A stretch of DNA of 64,000 nucleotides from Prototheca cutis. Lineage: Eukaryota; Chlorophyta; Trebouxiophyceae; Chlorellales; Chlorellaceae. The DNA is taken from contig BCIH01000007.1 in NCBI GenBank assembly GCA_002897115.2, positions 573,966 through 637,965 of the forward strand, given 5' to 3'. Shown here piece after piece: positions 11,787 through 23,046 of this stretch; positions within the stretch are counted from its first letter, which is position 1; each line of letters begins with the position of its first letter. A program made the translations under genes and the position numbers. A model generated the notes under the pieces. It did not search any database. It was not told the DNA's origin and saw nothing but the letters and a program-made list of their open reading frames with translations.

Positions 11787-12540
11787 TCAGCCGCCGCAGC
11801 GCCTCAGCTTGTCGCAGTCGAGGCGCAGTACCAGGGCGTCCGAGCCGTCGGCGTAGTACCGCGGTCGTCGGCCCAGCTCGACGGCGCCCAGCGTCGCGTA
11901 CAGCGCCCTTGCCGGAGAGTTTCTCGCCGAGACGTCAAACGTCAGCGCCGTTCTGCGCGGGTGTCGCTCGCAGAGCGCGCCCAGCAGGGCGGTGGCGATG
12001 CCACGGCGGCGGACCGGCGGGGCGACGCCCAGCATCATCACGTCCAGCTGCCGCTCGGCAGCAATGTCCCAGGCACAGACCCAGCCCAGAATCTGGGGTG
12101 TCGCCGCTGCCTCTGGGGAGCACAGCGAAGCAACCAGCACTGTCGCCAGGGGGTCTGTTGTCTCAGCCTGCAGCGTGATTTTGGCCAGGAGGATGTGCTG
12201 AGGTGAGGACAGCTCTAAACTGTGGTTGCCGGCTTGCAACACAAACATTGCATGCATCCATTCGCAATCGTCGTATTCCCTGCAGGCTACATGCAGCCCA
12301 TGCAATTGATCCGTGCCCACTAGGCGGCCATCGACATCAAAGCATAAAACATGTGCACTCTCCCCAGCAAGCAACCAACCGCAGCATCGCAGACGCACAT
12401 AGATAGCGTCGGCACTCCAGGCGGCGCCGGCATCCTGCAGGGCAGCCATGTGCGGCACATCACGCCCACTGGCCCTGCGNATGACGTAGTCCAGTGCAGC
12501 GAGATNCAGCGCGCAGGCCTGCAGTCACGGGTGCGCAGCC
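11787..12540 (-). CDS. GNAT-family N-acetyltransferase
   Basis: The C-terminal half is a typical GNAT fold: MMLGVAPPVRRRGIATALL is motif A, with the R/Q-x-x-G-x-A-type acetyl-CoA loop (RRRGIA), and ARNSPARALYATLGAVELGR is motif B of RimI-like enzymes. The N-terminal part reads YVxRRASGRDVPHMAALQ, matching the usual first strand and helix of RimI/NAA-type proteins; it lies upstream of the first ATG in frame (12458), so the real start is probably in a further 5' exon near 12540. A stretch around 12200-12270 may be an intron. Substrate unknown: N-terminal or lysine acetylation of proteins is possible. It is convergent with WEE1. Confidence 0.75.
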
Positions 12541-13637
12541 TGTGATGAGCACTGGACTCAGGTCTGCTTTTAGCCCGGCAGTCTCTTGATAGGTACCATC
12601 CACGGATTCCCAGCGTGCCAATGCCAGTGCCCGTCTCTTCCCTAGTTTCTCAAGCAATCAACATACCTTATCTGCTGCACCCCGTCGCTCGGAGCAACGG
12701 AGCACACAGTGGCGTGCCGGGTGCGGTGGTCCACACCTANTCAAACTGAGCCGTCCGGGATGCGCAGGGCCCCTCGGAAGGCCGGCACCCGGAGGCCCAA
12801 ATCTCGGGCGGTCCGTCTGACCAAGCCGGCTAGGCTCTGGCGTACCTGGCATCATTCAGCAAAAGAACGAGTAGGTAAAAATCTGTTGTGTGCCAGGGGC
12901 CTAGCAAATAAAATGGTTCAACCCTTGTTGAGGGAGGCAGTGACGAAGCACAGGCCATATGTTCCATATCAATTATGGTCGCGGAAGGTGAGGCAACGTG
13001 CAGTCCGCAGCCATCTTCTGACTGGTATGTTTTATCTTGGCACCATGCGGCAATTGAGTTCCACGGGTGCGGAAAGCAAGTGCTTGACTAGCGCCGGATT
13101 CTTGTTGCAGGGCAGGGCGGCAGGGCAGGCGGCATCGGAACGTGTCCCCCCAATGATGGGCGCCATCCCAACCCCGGTGATGATTCTGTCCGGCACACGC
13201 CCCCATTGCGGACGCCTACCTTGCAACGCGCAGCTCATCAGACGCATCCGCTGCTCATGGACACTGTCCGAGCGACGTGCGGTCGCCCATGAGCGACGGC
13301 CCCAATTGGGTTCAGCCGAGGAGATGAGAGAAAGTTCGAGCCTGTGGGCTGGCTCGAACTATTGTTGTGAGCTACGTCATGGCTCGAGATTCTTCATCAG
13401 AGTGACCGCCAGGAACACGACAAGACGGGGCTATCAGTCGTGCCTGTGCGCGCCGTCCTGCCTAAACTAGTCTGGCTAGGGCGCGAGGAGCACCCCCCGG
13501 CTCGCATTTGTTGTTTAATTGACTAATGGGGTTGGGGGCCTTTGTCTTCCATCTGCAGCAGCTGGCCGGAACCGAACGCGTCCACTGAGCAAAAATACTA
13601 TCCTTGCCTACAACACGCAGTCGTTCTATGAGCCGAC
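12541..13637. other. About 1.1 kb without a recognised gene
   Basis: A 253-codon open frame (12709-13470, +) exists, but its composition is unlike neighbouring proteins, it has no motif, and open frames are frequent in GC-rich DNA. The region should contain the promoters of the divergent GNAT and J-domain genes. Confidence 0.4.
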
Positions 13638-14408
13638 ATGCGTGATCCGTGGTCGGCCCTGGGGATCTCCCGGGGGGCCTCCCGGCAGCAGGTGACCTGG
13701 AAGGCATGGCTTGCTTCGCTTCCGCACGAGCAGGATTGAAGAACCTGGCATGTATTTCTCCTATTTGGACATACCTTTGCCGCAGATCAAGGAGGCATAC
13801 AGACGCCTGGCTCTAAAGTGCCACCCGGACTTGTGCGAGGTGAGCGCCAGGGCGGAAGCGGAAGTTCAGTTCAAGATCATCAACGAAGCCCGCACCCAGC
13901 TGCTCACTTCGGCCGGTGAGTTGTACTTTCGGAGTGATATGGTGTGATGTACTGTGTTGATAGAAAGATGCTGGAGCGAGGGCATGCGTGGTGTGGTGGC
14001 CCACATGCACCCGCATGGCAACAGTTGGATGGCCCCAGCCAGACCTGGGCTGAGTATGCTTGCCGCCGACACCAATCCACCTGCCCCGCAGGCGGCGCTC
14101 GGCACAGGGCCTATGCCTCGAGCAAGTACACAGGTGCGACCGGNGCGGCAGGAGCCGGCACGGAAGGCCAGGCGTTTAGCAATGGTTTCTTAGCTGCCAT
14201 TTTGTCCTTCCCCCTGATCCTCACGGGCGTGTGGATGAGCCGGACGATGCCCGGCTCAATAGAGGCCACCTGGCGGCACCACGGGATCATGCAGCGGCCA
14301 GTCAATCCCTACCTGCGCGAGGACCTCGAGCCACGGGTGAAGAGCCGGTTCAGAGAGACCGTGGAAGCGGGTCAAGAGCCTGCCACCGTGGCGCCCCATG
14401 CTGCCTGA
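13638..14408 (+). CDS. J-domain protein with a C-terminal membrane segment
   Basis: Three exons (13638-13691, 13786-13915, 14092-14408) close in frame to give 166 residues. The N-terminus is a J-domain: DPWSALGISRGAS, then IKEAYRRLALKCHPD with the HPD tripeptide that stimulates Hsp70 ATPase, then VQFKIINEARTQLL. After a Gly/Ala linker comes one hydrophobic segment, FSNGFLAAILSFPLILTGVW, likely a membrane anchor, and a short charged tail. Such small tail-anchored DnaJ proteins sit on plastid, mitochondrial or ER membranes and recruit Hsp70; which membrane is not clear, and no transit peptide is obvious. The start is the first ATG before the J-domain helix I. Confidence 0.78.
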
Positions 14409-14913
14409 AGCAGCAGAATCCCTTTCATTTGGTGGTTGTAGTGGGGAACAAAAGCTGGGGCTTGCGGTCTCCAAACCATTGGCCTCCCGGCCCAACCTTG
14501 GCCCAAATGATCAGGTGTCCCCAGCCGTGTTGTATTTTGAATGCCCCTATTCTTGACCTTCATCTACACTCCATCGTTTATGTATTCTCCAAGTTTGGCT
14601 CTCTGCTCTTTTTTATCATTGTTTCATTGCCCTCTGGCAGCAGTCTGTCACATGTAGTCAGTTTGGTTGTAACCGTCGTCCGTCAATCAGTGGGGTTTGG
14701 CTGCTGGGAGCAATAATGCAAGAGGCAGGCAGCGCTGACAACAGCATTCTGATAACAGAACCCACATGCTTTCCAGCGGAGCATTTGCCAAGAGCGTAGT
14801 AGTGCTTTGAGCGTGTCTTGTGGGTAGAGTCCACATTGGCAGGAGTGGCAGAGCGTGTCGGCCGCCCTTCCCCGTCAGTCTGATGTGGTGTGTGGATCGC
14901 ACAAGCAAATTCA
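14409..14913. other. Intergenic, convergent J-domain and CDCA7-like genes
   Basis: Nothing coding recognised. Confidence 0.55.
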
Positions 14914-16676
14914 TCACGATGCACGGACCGCCCGGCCACGCAGCCCTCTCCGTAGCGGCTGGCCGTCGGACGCAGTGACACCAGCACATGCAACAGCATT
15001 GGCCAGGGCCTGCGCTGTCACACTGCCCCGCTTTGTTGATTTCATTGTGAGCCCTGCGGGGGTGCGGCCTGGCTTGGTGACNCCGCCCAGTGCCGCCGTC
15101 GACAACCGCGTCTGCCGCCGGCCTGTCGATCCGTTTGCCTCGCTGGTAGTGGCAGCCATCTTCTTGGATGTGGAGGCCGGCGACGTGGATGCTTCCTGTG
15201 CATCCGCAGCCCTCTGAACAGCCTCGCTCTCGCGCCCCCGCGCAGATGCCTGGGGCGCGTCCGCTTCCAGTGCATGGGAGTCCAGCGCCGCCACCGAGGT
15301 GCCTGCGTGCTGTTCCCCTTCTGCCTCTGCCACGGTGTCGGCTGCGCCGTCCTTCTCGGCGGCTTCCAGGGCGGCAAGGGTACGGTCGGCCAGCTCGGTC
15401 GGCATCAACGGCAATGCAGCGCGGCGTGCCTCCGGGTGCAGGTTGTTGAGCACCAGGTAGTGCGCCACCGAGGCAAAACCCTCTGCGATGGCTCGCCTGT
15501 ACAATGTCCCCGTGGGTGCCCAGCCCCGGCGCAGACGGTGGAAGGAGCAGTTGCACAGCCCGCGGCAGGAGGGGCAGCGCCAGGACGGGTCGGCGCGCGC
15601 CTCCTCCACGTGCTCCCCGTACCGCATGAACAGGCAGTCGCCGCAAAATACGCCCTGCAGCGAGTTGCAGCAGCTGCAGGCCGTCCGCAGACCCAGCGTC
15701 TTTTGGCGGCACTGGTGGCACGTCTGGCCAGAGACCTTGTCGTAAATGCGGTTGCCATCCTTGTCATACCCGTCCTGAAACAGCTCCCAGGTCCGCGTGC
15801 TCTTGCCCAGAGCCTGCAGATGCTCGATGCCGTACACCTCCGCCTCCATGTTTTCTGTGGGTTGAGGGCTGGTTGGGAATGAACGAAGGGTTTGGCATGG
15901 ACAGAGATTTCAGGGGTTGAGCAGGGCTCATCACTGTGATTCTGTAGCCCTGTTGCGGCAGTGGCAGCTCTCATCACAAGACATTCCAAGGAACACCGAT
16001 CCAGCAAAGTCGCGTCACACCTTTGAGCAGGCGACGGTCATTTTTGCAAGAGTTCTCGTCCTCAAGCAGGCCGACACGGGCCAACTCCCGCTCGTTGTAC
16101 ACCACAGCAGGGTTTCCCGCCACACGGGCAGACCTGCATGGAGGGCCGGCGAGCAGGGGGTCCGGATGTGGCCCAACCGTCCGACAACGCGCCGGGGTCG
16201 ATGCCCGCACCCATGAGGCGCACACAGGGAAGTGTACAAGGCACGCGGCATCCCATGGACAAGGCGAGCATCCAGGCTGCACTTAGTCAAGAACGCTGGA
16301 GCCCTCCTCCCAACAGGGAAAACACGCAGCCCCTACCTCCTGGACACCATGGAGCGCTCGCTAAAGTCGCGCTTCTTCCTCGGCTCGCGGTTCATGTAAA
16401 CGCGCTTTGGCGCAAGCTGGGATTGCATCGTGGAAGCAGCCTGCGCATCAGAGTGGGCAGGACTAGGTCTGAGCAGGGTTCCAGGCACGGACAGCCCCCA
16501 GTCAGACAGCACCAGGTCGCATTGTCCGTTGGGCACGCGAACCCCCCTCCCCGGGTGGCGCCGAAGCCCGTACCCCTCGATTCTATGCTGCTTACCTCAA
16601 GCACGCCGAGACTTTCCATGCGAGCCTTGTTGGCTGCGATGCGCGCCTGGCGCTGGACCTCGTACTCGGACAGCAT
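14914..16676 (-). CDS. CDCA7-like zf-4CXXC_R1 protein
   Basis: CDCA7-family proteins bind DNA through a Cys-rich domain and recruit the remodeller HELLS/DDM1 to allow maintenance DNA methylation. Exon 1 (16676-16596) is MLSEYEVQRQARIAANKARM, the conserved N-terminal helix. Middle exons give YMNREPRKKRDFSERSMVSR and RVAGNPAVVYNERELARVGL. The main exon (15849-14914) carries the zinc domain: CHQCRQKTLGLRTACSCC, GVFCGDCLFMRYGEHVEE and WRCPSCRGLCNCSFHR, then TGTLYRRAIAEGFASVAHYL. A low-complexity Ala/Glu/Ser tail follows to the TGA at 14914. Presence of this family usually goes with CpG methylation, so it predicts a methylated genome with HELLS and DNMT1 homologues. Confidence 0.9.
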
Positions 16677-17047
16677 TGGGGCTGGGGTGGGTGGTGCCGT
16701 CCGCAGGTGCGCCTCGCGCCGCCGCGATCGTCAGAAATCAGAGACACGGTTCGCCGAGCAAAGAATTCAAACGAAAGTATAACAATGAATGGGCCAATGA
16801 GATGGCGATGAAGAATGCAGACGGCCTGTCAATGAATCGAGCTTCCGTTCCGCTGGGCTGAAAATTAAAAAAATTCAAAAAATCCTTCCGTCCACGTGGG
16901 TGCGAAACGGCCCGTTGGCCAGGTGTTTACTTTTGCCCTTCTTCTTCCAGACCAAAATATTTGAGGGCAATTAAATGGCAAAGATAGATTCAATGAAATG
17001 CGGCAGTCCACCGGGCATGGCAGACTCTGCTGCCACCCCACAGGGCG
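16677..17047. other. Intergenic, 5' of CDCA7-like gene
   Basis: AT-richer than its surroundings around 16860-16980. No gene seen; likely the promoter of the CDCA7-like gene and the 3' end of the gene at 17048. Confidence 0.5.
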
Positions 17048-18065
17048 TCAGCCTGTCAGGTCAACGGTGTCTCCCGGACGGAGGGCCGGCGTGCCAGCTG
17101 CCGCAGCGCGGAGCATGCACGCCTCACGCTCCCCCGAAAACGTGCAGGCCCGCCAGCGCTGCATGACGACCATGCGCGCCAGCGAAGCCGGGTGCGTGGA
17201 CCGCCCGGCCCACTGACCGGTCGCGATCTCACGCAGCCACTGCACCAGCGCGGCGTTCGACAGCGCACCAACACGCCGCGTGCTCCTCACATACGCCTTG
17301 ACCTGCGTGGGTTTTGCGTGGGGACGGGTGGTCCGTCCGATTCCTGCACTCCACAGCACACTCTTCTCGCCACACATGGGCAGGAGCGACCAACAGTTAG
17401 GCACACTTGCACGCGCGTCCATTCCCCCCACACCACGCACACAGAGGCACCTCGTCCCAGTCGTCGCAGCAGAGACCCTCAGGTGATATGAACATGGGCT
17501 TGTTGTACATGCTGAGCTTGAAACTCCAGCCGGGTGCCGCGCTGAGGTCGTCCATGCCTCCCGCTTTCGTCTCTGGCACGGTAGGGCCCGGAGCTGCGGG
17601 CTGCGGGGCAGGCGCCTTGTCTTCCGGCTCACTGATGAGAAGAGTAGGCGAGCCATCCCGGTAGCGCTTCGGCCTGCCACCCGGTCCCGGCGAGTCTGCT
17701 GTTGATAGGGCCACGGGCCGGGTGGCGGGGCCCACGGGTGATGGACCGTTACGGTGTGCCACAAACTTCCTGGGCGCGGCTTTGGTCTGGCCCTTCCTGG
17801 TGCTCCCCTTGCCCGACAGCCTGGGTCTGCCCTTGGAGTCGCTGGATCCGGGCTCGGCGGGGACCGCGCCCACTCGGGTGTCCAGGTACGCCCGGGCCCC
17901 AATGGTCACCACCAGATCGCGAGGCAGGGGCTCAATGGGGGAGCCCTGGGCCAGCCACTCCCGGGCAGCCTCGGCCTCGAGGGGGCCTGCCTCGCCCTCG
18001 AGAATCTCATCAAATGTCAGGACATCATCACTGAATGTCGGGACGGGGGTTGCAAGAGACACCAT
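17048..18065 (-). CDS. Hypothetical protein, Pro/Ser/Gly-rich with a conserved-looking C-terminus
   Basis: No family recognised. The first ATG that gives a sensible start is at 18065 (MVSLATPVPTFSDDVLTFDE); the frame is open further upstream without an ATG, so a 5' exon is possible. The middle is disordered and basic (KGRPRLSGKGSTRKGQTKAA). Near 17560-17440 the sequence becomes compact (WSFKLSMYNKPMFISPEGLC, CDDWDE). The frame can stop at 17397, or a phase-0 intron after CDDWDE can join to a last exon starting VKAYVRSTRRVGALSNAALV at about 17299 and ending at 17048. The second model is preferred because that exon looks coding. Function unknown. Confidence 0.5.
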
Positions 18066-18545
18066 GCTCGCTTCGCCGCGTACCAGCGGATTGTCGTGTC
18101 GTGTGGTCGTCACAAGGTGCCAGCCTTCATGGCGCTGCCCAACATGCGCCACTGATGGGACCTGGACCGCTCTGCGTGCATGGATTACAGGGGACAGTAC
18201 ATACTCCCAGGGCTTCAATTTACAAGCTTTATGAGCGGATGGGATTTGGTCGTGATAACTTCATCCGCTCCGGTTGATCACGCCATACGAACGAGACCGG
18301 CTCCTGGTTAGGTTTTTTTGGGTTCTGCCTTGAGGTCTCCCCCAACTCTGCGTTCCATGGCGCAAACCCAGAGCAGAGCAGTTCCACTAGCCCCAGAGGA
18401 TTTGAAGAACCTGGATTTCATGGCTCTTTTCAACTGGTGCCACGGCCACCTCAGTTGGATTACCCAAGCACAACCCTGTGCAGCAGACTGGTACAAAGAT
18501 GAGTTTGAATACACGGCAGTCCTTCAGCACACACAATCTTTCTCA
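18066..18545. other. Intergenic between two minus-strand genes
   Basis: An open frame on the plus strand at 18318 has no recognisable content. It probably holds the promoter of the gene ending at 17048 and the 3' UTR of the next gene. Confidence 0.45.
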
Positions 18546-20714
18546 TTAGCCCACAGTGCTCCGAGCAGCCCGAGCCAGGGCAATAGCTATCTCTACCCGG
18601 GACATGGCTTCGGCACGCTCTGCCAAGGCAGCTTCCATCTGCCGCCGTCGCTCCTTCCTTTGAGCTCGCTCCTCTACACTGTTTTTCATCGGGGGCTGCT
18701 CCTCTTCGCTGGCCGCTTCATGCTCAGCGTCAGATTCGTCCTCGTCGCTGCCTGCCTCTTCCTCTTCCTCCTCCTCGATGGCCAAGCCCTGCACATCACC
18801 GTGCCCANCGCCAGGCTGACTCAGCGCATCGATGGCCCGCTGCAGTGCAACCTGCCCCGACCGTGCTGCATCCAGCAATTGCTTGGCCTCGAGGATAAAT
18901 GAGCCCCGATCCACCAGCTGCTGTGCAAGAAAATCAGTTGCCTGCTCCTCCGCTGCACATTGGCGTGGGGAGTTTGGGTTTTGCTTTTTTNGGGGGGGCC
19001 CCCATAATCTGTAGTAATTGGTCATGTGCACAAGCTCACGGNTGAAAAAAATTTCTGGTTCTGCCAAGGGGCCCTTGCGGCAGCATCTACACAAACGCAC
19101 GGCCCTCGAACAACAATGAAACTGACAGGTGGCGAGGCGCTGGGCTAGGGTGATGAGATCCTGGCCAGGCCCCGGGCGAACCGAGAACCCAGACTCCAGC
19201 CGAGCCTTAGCGGCGGCCAGCTGGGACTTGGTGATGGCGGTCATGCCGTCCTTTCTTGCCAGCAGACGCATTACCTCATCCAGCAGTCGCAGCGCGGGCG
19301 TGGCCCGCCGTCGGTCCACCTCCGCCCGCAGCCTGGGTCAGGGTGGGTTTGGAGTGAGCATGCTTCAATAGCATTTGGAAGCATTGCTTCATGCACTGCG
19401 CCCATCGCGCCCCCCCCCCCCCCCCCCCCCCCCCCCCNNNNNNNNNNNNNNNNNNNNNNNNNNNNNNCCCCCCCCCAAACACACACACACACACACAAAA
19501 GGGGCCCCACCTCCTGTAGAGCATGGTCAAACCCTCCACTGCCCGCTGCTCTTCGGGATCTCTCACCGCTTGCTCCAGGCGCCGCTGGACTATCTGTTAT
19601 GGGGTGAGCAAGCAAGCACGAATAGTGGTGCAAGGATCCCCACTGTTGTGCGGCCAGCAGGCTCTGTGGAACACCAGAGACAGCACGGCACCGTTCGCCA
19701 CTCGTGCCCAGTGGCCCTTTTACAGTGTGGGACAATGCACTCCAACCACGTGCCTGAACCATGCGATCGTCAATGTCATCGATGTACTGCTCAATCACAG
19801 CGTCAACACGCGACCCGGCTCTCAGAATTTCCATCACAATGCGTGCCCGCCTGAGGGAGAGAGGCATGGGGGTGCAGTTGGTTCTCGTTCTCATGCCATG
19901 CCTGAAGAAATCCGGCCTGTACACTATGCTGCACAGGCCGTGGATGCCCCAGGAGCATACACGCCGCCACCACAGACCAACATCCGTTCAGCTCCCTACT
20001 TGTGGTCGTCAAGGTCCATGTCGACCCCGGCCTGGGCCGTCCTTGCCTGCAGCTCTTTGGCATATTCAGGGTTGCTCTCCAGGCTGTCTGCTCGCAGGTT
20101 TGAGCTGTCCGTGTTGTCATCGTCGGATACTTCTTCGGAGCTCGGTGCCTCCTCATGGTCAACCGCATTGCCAGCGACCGCTCGGGATGGCTCAACCCCC
20201 TCAGCAGCGGCCGCTCGGGATGGCTCAACCCCCTCAGCAGTGGCCGCTCGGGATGGCTCAGGCTGTCTGGAAGCAGGGGCTGGGAATTCATGCCCTTCCT
20301 CCTCCTCCTCAATGATGAAGAGGTTGCCCTGGGTTACATCCCTTCTTTGGCCCTGTTTGCATGTGCTGGTACGGGCAGAGTGAATCATTGCCGAGACGTT
20401 CAAGGCAGCACACACTGCATCCCTCATCTCCTCTCTCTGTGGGGGCCTACCTGGCGCTGATCGGCAGGTCCCTGGATTGGTGGGCTGGGCTCCTCAGCTG
20501 GGGCCTTGGGACGGGGCCTTTCCTTCAGGCGTCGTGATCTGCGCTCGCTGGTCCTTCCAGCACGGCAGCTCACCTTCCCAATGGACTGACCGGCATGATG
20601 GGTGCCCGTGCGCGGCCCGGCAAGGAACGGCGTGCAGCGCCGAGTCTCCAGGCCCGATACCGACACGGTGGTGGGTTTGCGGGTCTGCCCTGCCGGCCAT
20701 CCCGGCACAGTCAT
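18546..20714 (-). CDS. Acidic helical protein with transit-peptide-like start, unknown
   Basis: Multi-exon gene with no confident family. The ATG at 20714 opens an Arg/Ser/Thr-rich, acid-poor N-terminus (MTVPGWPAGQTRKPTTVSVS) that resembles an organelle targeting peptide. The next exon (about 20335-19990) is acidic (IIEEEEEGHEF) with three 11-residue repeats of the type PSRAATAEGVE. An exon near 19850 reads ARIVMEILRAGSRVDAVIEQ, IDDIDDRMVQ, then RDPEEQRAVEGLTMLYR and VDRRRATPALRLLDEVMRLL, all helical and apparently the conserved core. The C-terminal exons end in another acidic run (EEEEEEEAGSDEDESDAEHE) and a coiled helix to the stop at 18546. The core resembles unannotated plant and algal plastid proteins; function unknown. 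One intron includes the poly-C assembly gap at 19438. Confidence 0.55.
19438..19467. other. Assembly gap (30 N) inside a poly-C tract
   Basis: Flanked by 27 C upstream and 9 C downstream, then a (CA)n run to about 19497. The homopolymer probably broke the assembly; the gap lies within an intron. Confidence 0.9.
20178..20260. repeat. 33-bp tandem repeat (coding, 11 residues)
   Basis: About two and a half copies with period 33, starting CCGCTCGGGATGGCTCA. On the minus strand it encodes the PSRAA/VEPSR repeats of the acidic protein. Confidence 0.85.
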
Positions 20715-21268
20715 GATGCCGTCGTTCTCAGCTCATGCGGTCCTTGCCGTCCACGAATTCTTTGTTGATGCGTGAGAGACGGGACCCTCTAGGACGCGCA
20801 TGGGAAGCTTGTGCAATGCCAACATCTCTTTTCCCGGCTTTCAGCTCTCCACGGCACCACACAGCACCCAATCTGATCACAGGAAACGTAGCACTATCAT
20901 TCCCTCTTCTCCATGTTTTGATATTCTACAGACAGCATTCTGCACAGTCCTGATCAAGGGCCCATGCAGACAGCGAGGCATGCCCGGGCTTGACCACGGC
21001 TGCTCACACCCTTGACAGCAACAACAGGGAGGCCCTTTCGTCCAGCCCAGTCCTATGGCAATGACCTTGATCTATCCAAGGACTGTTCCGGTGCTGGTCC
21101 CAGGGGCTCCTCTCAGAGGGGCTGCATGCCTGGGCCCAGCTTTGGTCCCCGACCACCAAAGCGCTCACGTGGAGGGTTGGCATGTTCCTCGTGGCAATGG
21201 AGGCCGGCAAGTACTCATCCCATCCACGTGAAGCGCCGGCGCTCGTCGCACACGATGGAACTCCCCGC
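20715..21268. other. Intergenic between acidic-protein gene and SDHC
   Basis: Nothing coding recognised; promoter of one minus-strand gene and 3' UTR of the next. Confidence 0.5.
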
Positions 21269-21953
21269 TTAGAAGCTCATGACGGAGAGCACGGCGGTGG
21301 CAGCCGCAGAGCCAAAGATGATGACATTGGAGTTGAAGGTAACCGCTGGCACCTCCAGCGGGTCGCTCTTGTCGGCCTGGATGCTGTACTTGGCCTCATC
21401 CCAGTACAGGTGCCGCAGGCCGCCCAGGTAGTGGAAGATCAGGGGGAAGGCCAGCGCCGCCTTGACGGGGACCAGCAGCAGCGGGTGCGCCACCAGGAAA
21501 TCAACAAAGGGTGTCAGCTGGCTGCTCAGGGCCAGGTAGCCAATGCCGGCGGAGCCTGGGTTGGGGAGCATCGTGTGGATGGTTTTTTAGAACGTGTGAA
21601 TTTATGGTTTACAAATGCATTGCTCGTCCTGACAAAGTATAGGATTGCATCAGGGCCATGAGTGCAGATGGACAGGCCAGTCGTCAGACGGCACCGCCGG
21701 TCGCCATGTGGCACGGCCCGTCATGAGCCCACTCATCTCCTCCCACCCCACCTAAAGCCGAAACCCAACACCCCCACCGTCCGCTTACCGACAGACAGCA
21801 TGGAGCCAGTGGCGCGGTTCAGCACCGAGGAGATGGCGGCAGGGGGAAACTTGTAGTGCATGCTCTTGTTGTCAATCTCAAACACATCGGGCGAGAGGGG
21901 ACGCTTCTTCACCAGCTGCACACAGGGAGGGGGTGTGGGGCATCGCGACTGTT

Positions 21954-21988
<35 letters not shown>

Positions 21989-22487
21989 GGGTGGTTGATC
22001 GCTGCCTTGGCATGGCACAACCGCACGTGATCCATGGAACAATCCCTACAATCGATTTCAAGCACGTCATGCCGCACGCTGGACCAATGATGTGATCCCT
22101 GCAGATTCCATGACCCCTCCCCATGGTTCTGCCAAACCAGCCCAGCCCCACCAACCTCCAAGTGGTTCTTCGGCGTTCCTAGGAAGTCCGTGCCCTCGGT
22201 ATAGGGAGAGGGGCGGCCCCAGTACTCGGGCACAGTGGCGTAGGTGCTGCAGGATCGGGGTCGGGGACGGGAAGCAGGGTGACGAACGGAGCGGAACAGG
22301 TGCCGGGTGCGTCCTTATTCATCCCGGGCCGAGCGATGACACCATCACCCCCGCCAGACGCCAACCCGACAACGCTCCCTTCTCACGTTGCTTGCTGGAA
22401 GCATGCCGCAGCAATGCCGCTGTTCTGCGGCCGCAGCTGTGTGGAGACCAGGGTCTGCAGCCCCTTGAAAGCCTGCACCCGAGCCAT
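21269..22487 (-). CDS. SDH3: Succinate dehydrogenase cytochrome b subunit (SDHC/Sdh3)
   Basis: Membrane-anchor subunit of mitochondrial complex II that binds heme b and ubiquinone. Exon 1 from ATG 22487 (MARVQAFKGLQTLVSTQLRP) is an amphipathic, acid-free mitochondrial presequence. Exon 2 has VPEYWGRPSPYTEG; exon 3 has RPLSPDVFEIDNKSMHYKFP, the family signature before helix I, then SSVLNRATGSMLSVG. The last exon carries the remaining helices, LTPFVDFLVAHPLLLVPVKA, FHYLGGLRHLYWDE (the conserved His-containing heme segment) and a final hydrophobic helix ending SVMSF. The gene is divergent from OLA1 across about 560 bp. Confidence 0.9.
21955..21987. repeat. (AC)n microsatellite
   Basis: About 16 AC units in an intron of the SDHC gene. 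Confidence 0.9.
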
Positions 22488-23046
22488 GGCGACAGGACAC
22501 ACGAGCAACCTAAGGCGAGCTTCGGGGCTCTATTCAGTAAATGTAGTCTTGCGTACACAATTTTCGCCTCACTCTCTTGCGAGGGGACTGTGCCTGTGGA
22601 TTCTTGTGGGGATGACCTGGACACCGGTCTTAGTAAAAAAGGACGAGCAGGCCAGGGCCCCCCAGGGCGCGGGCTGGACGCTGAAGAGCTCCCACCCAGT
22701 CGGTATCCTTGCATGGCCCTCACCTGGGCAAGAGAGCCGGCTCGCGCCTAGACACACAGTGCATTAGAGTGCGTTTACTTCTCAGGGAAAAGGAGACGCT
22801 GTGGATCAGTGATTGGTAGGACAGTACTGGCCTTGGCCATCACCACTCGTAAATATCCGGCAGAAAACCCGCCGCGAGGCCCGACAGGAGTAGTCGCTGC
22901 ATTAAGCACAAGAGTATGTCGTTTATTGTGATGTGTATGCGTGCATGGATATTGCCTCCATGTGAGCTGGTATGAGTGCAACCATGGGAGCCTCGCTCCA
23001 CGAGACGGCAACCCGTCACCACTCGACAATCCCGCCCTCCCTGCAG
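22488..23046. other. Divergent intergenic region SDHC/OLA1
   Basis: Should contain both promoters and a non-coding or minimal first exon of OLA1. No clear TATA box. Confidence 0.5.

Noticed and set aside
13300..13400. Possible tRNA-like arms around repeated CTCGA
   Set aside because: No full cloverleaf, no B-box consensus at the right spacing. No tRNA or rRNA was found elsewhere in the window either.
12709..13470. 253-codon open frame on the plus strand
   Set aside because: No motif, composition unlike the confirmed genes, contains no exon-like junction logic, and long chance frames are common in GC-rich DNA.
20178..20260. CRISPR-like direct repeats
   Set aside because: Period 33 with no spacers; it is a coding tandem repeat in a eukaryotic exon.
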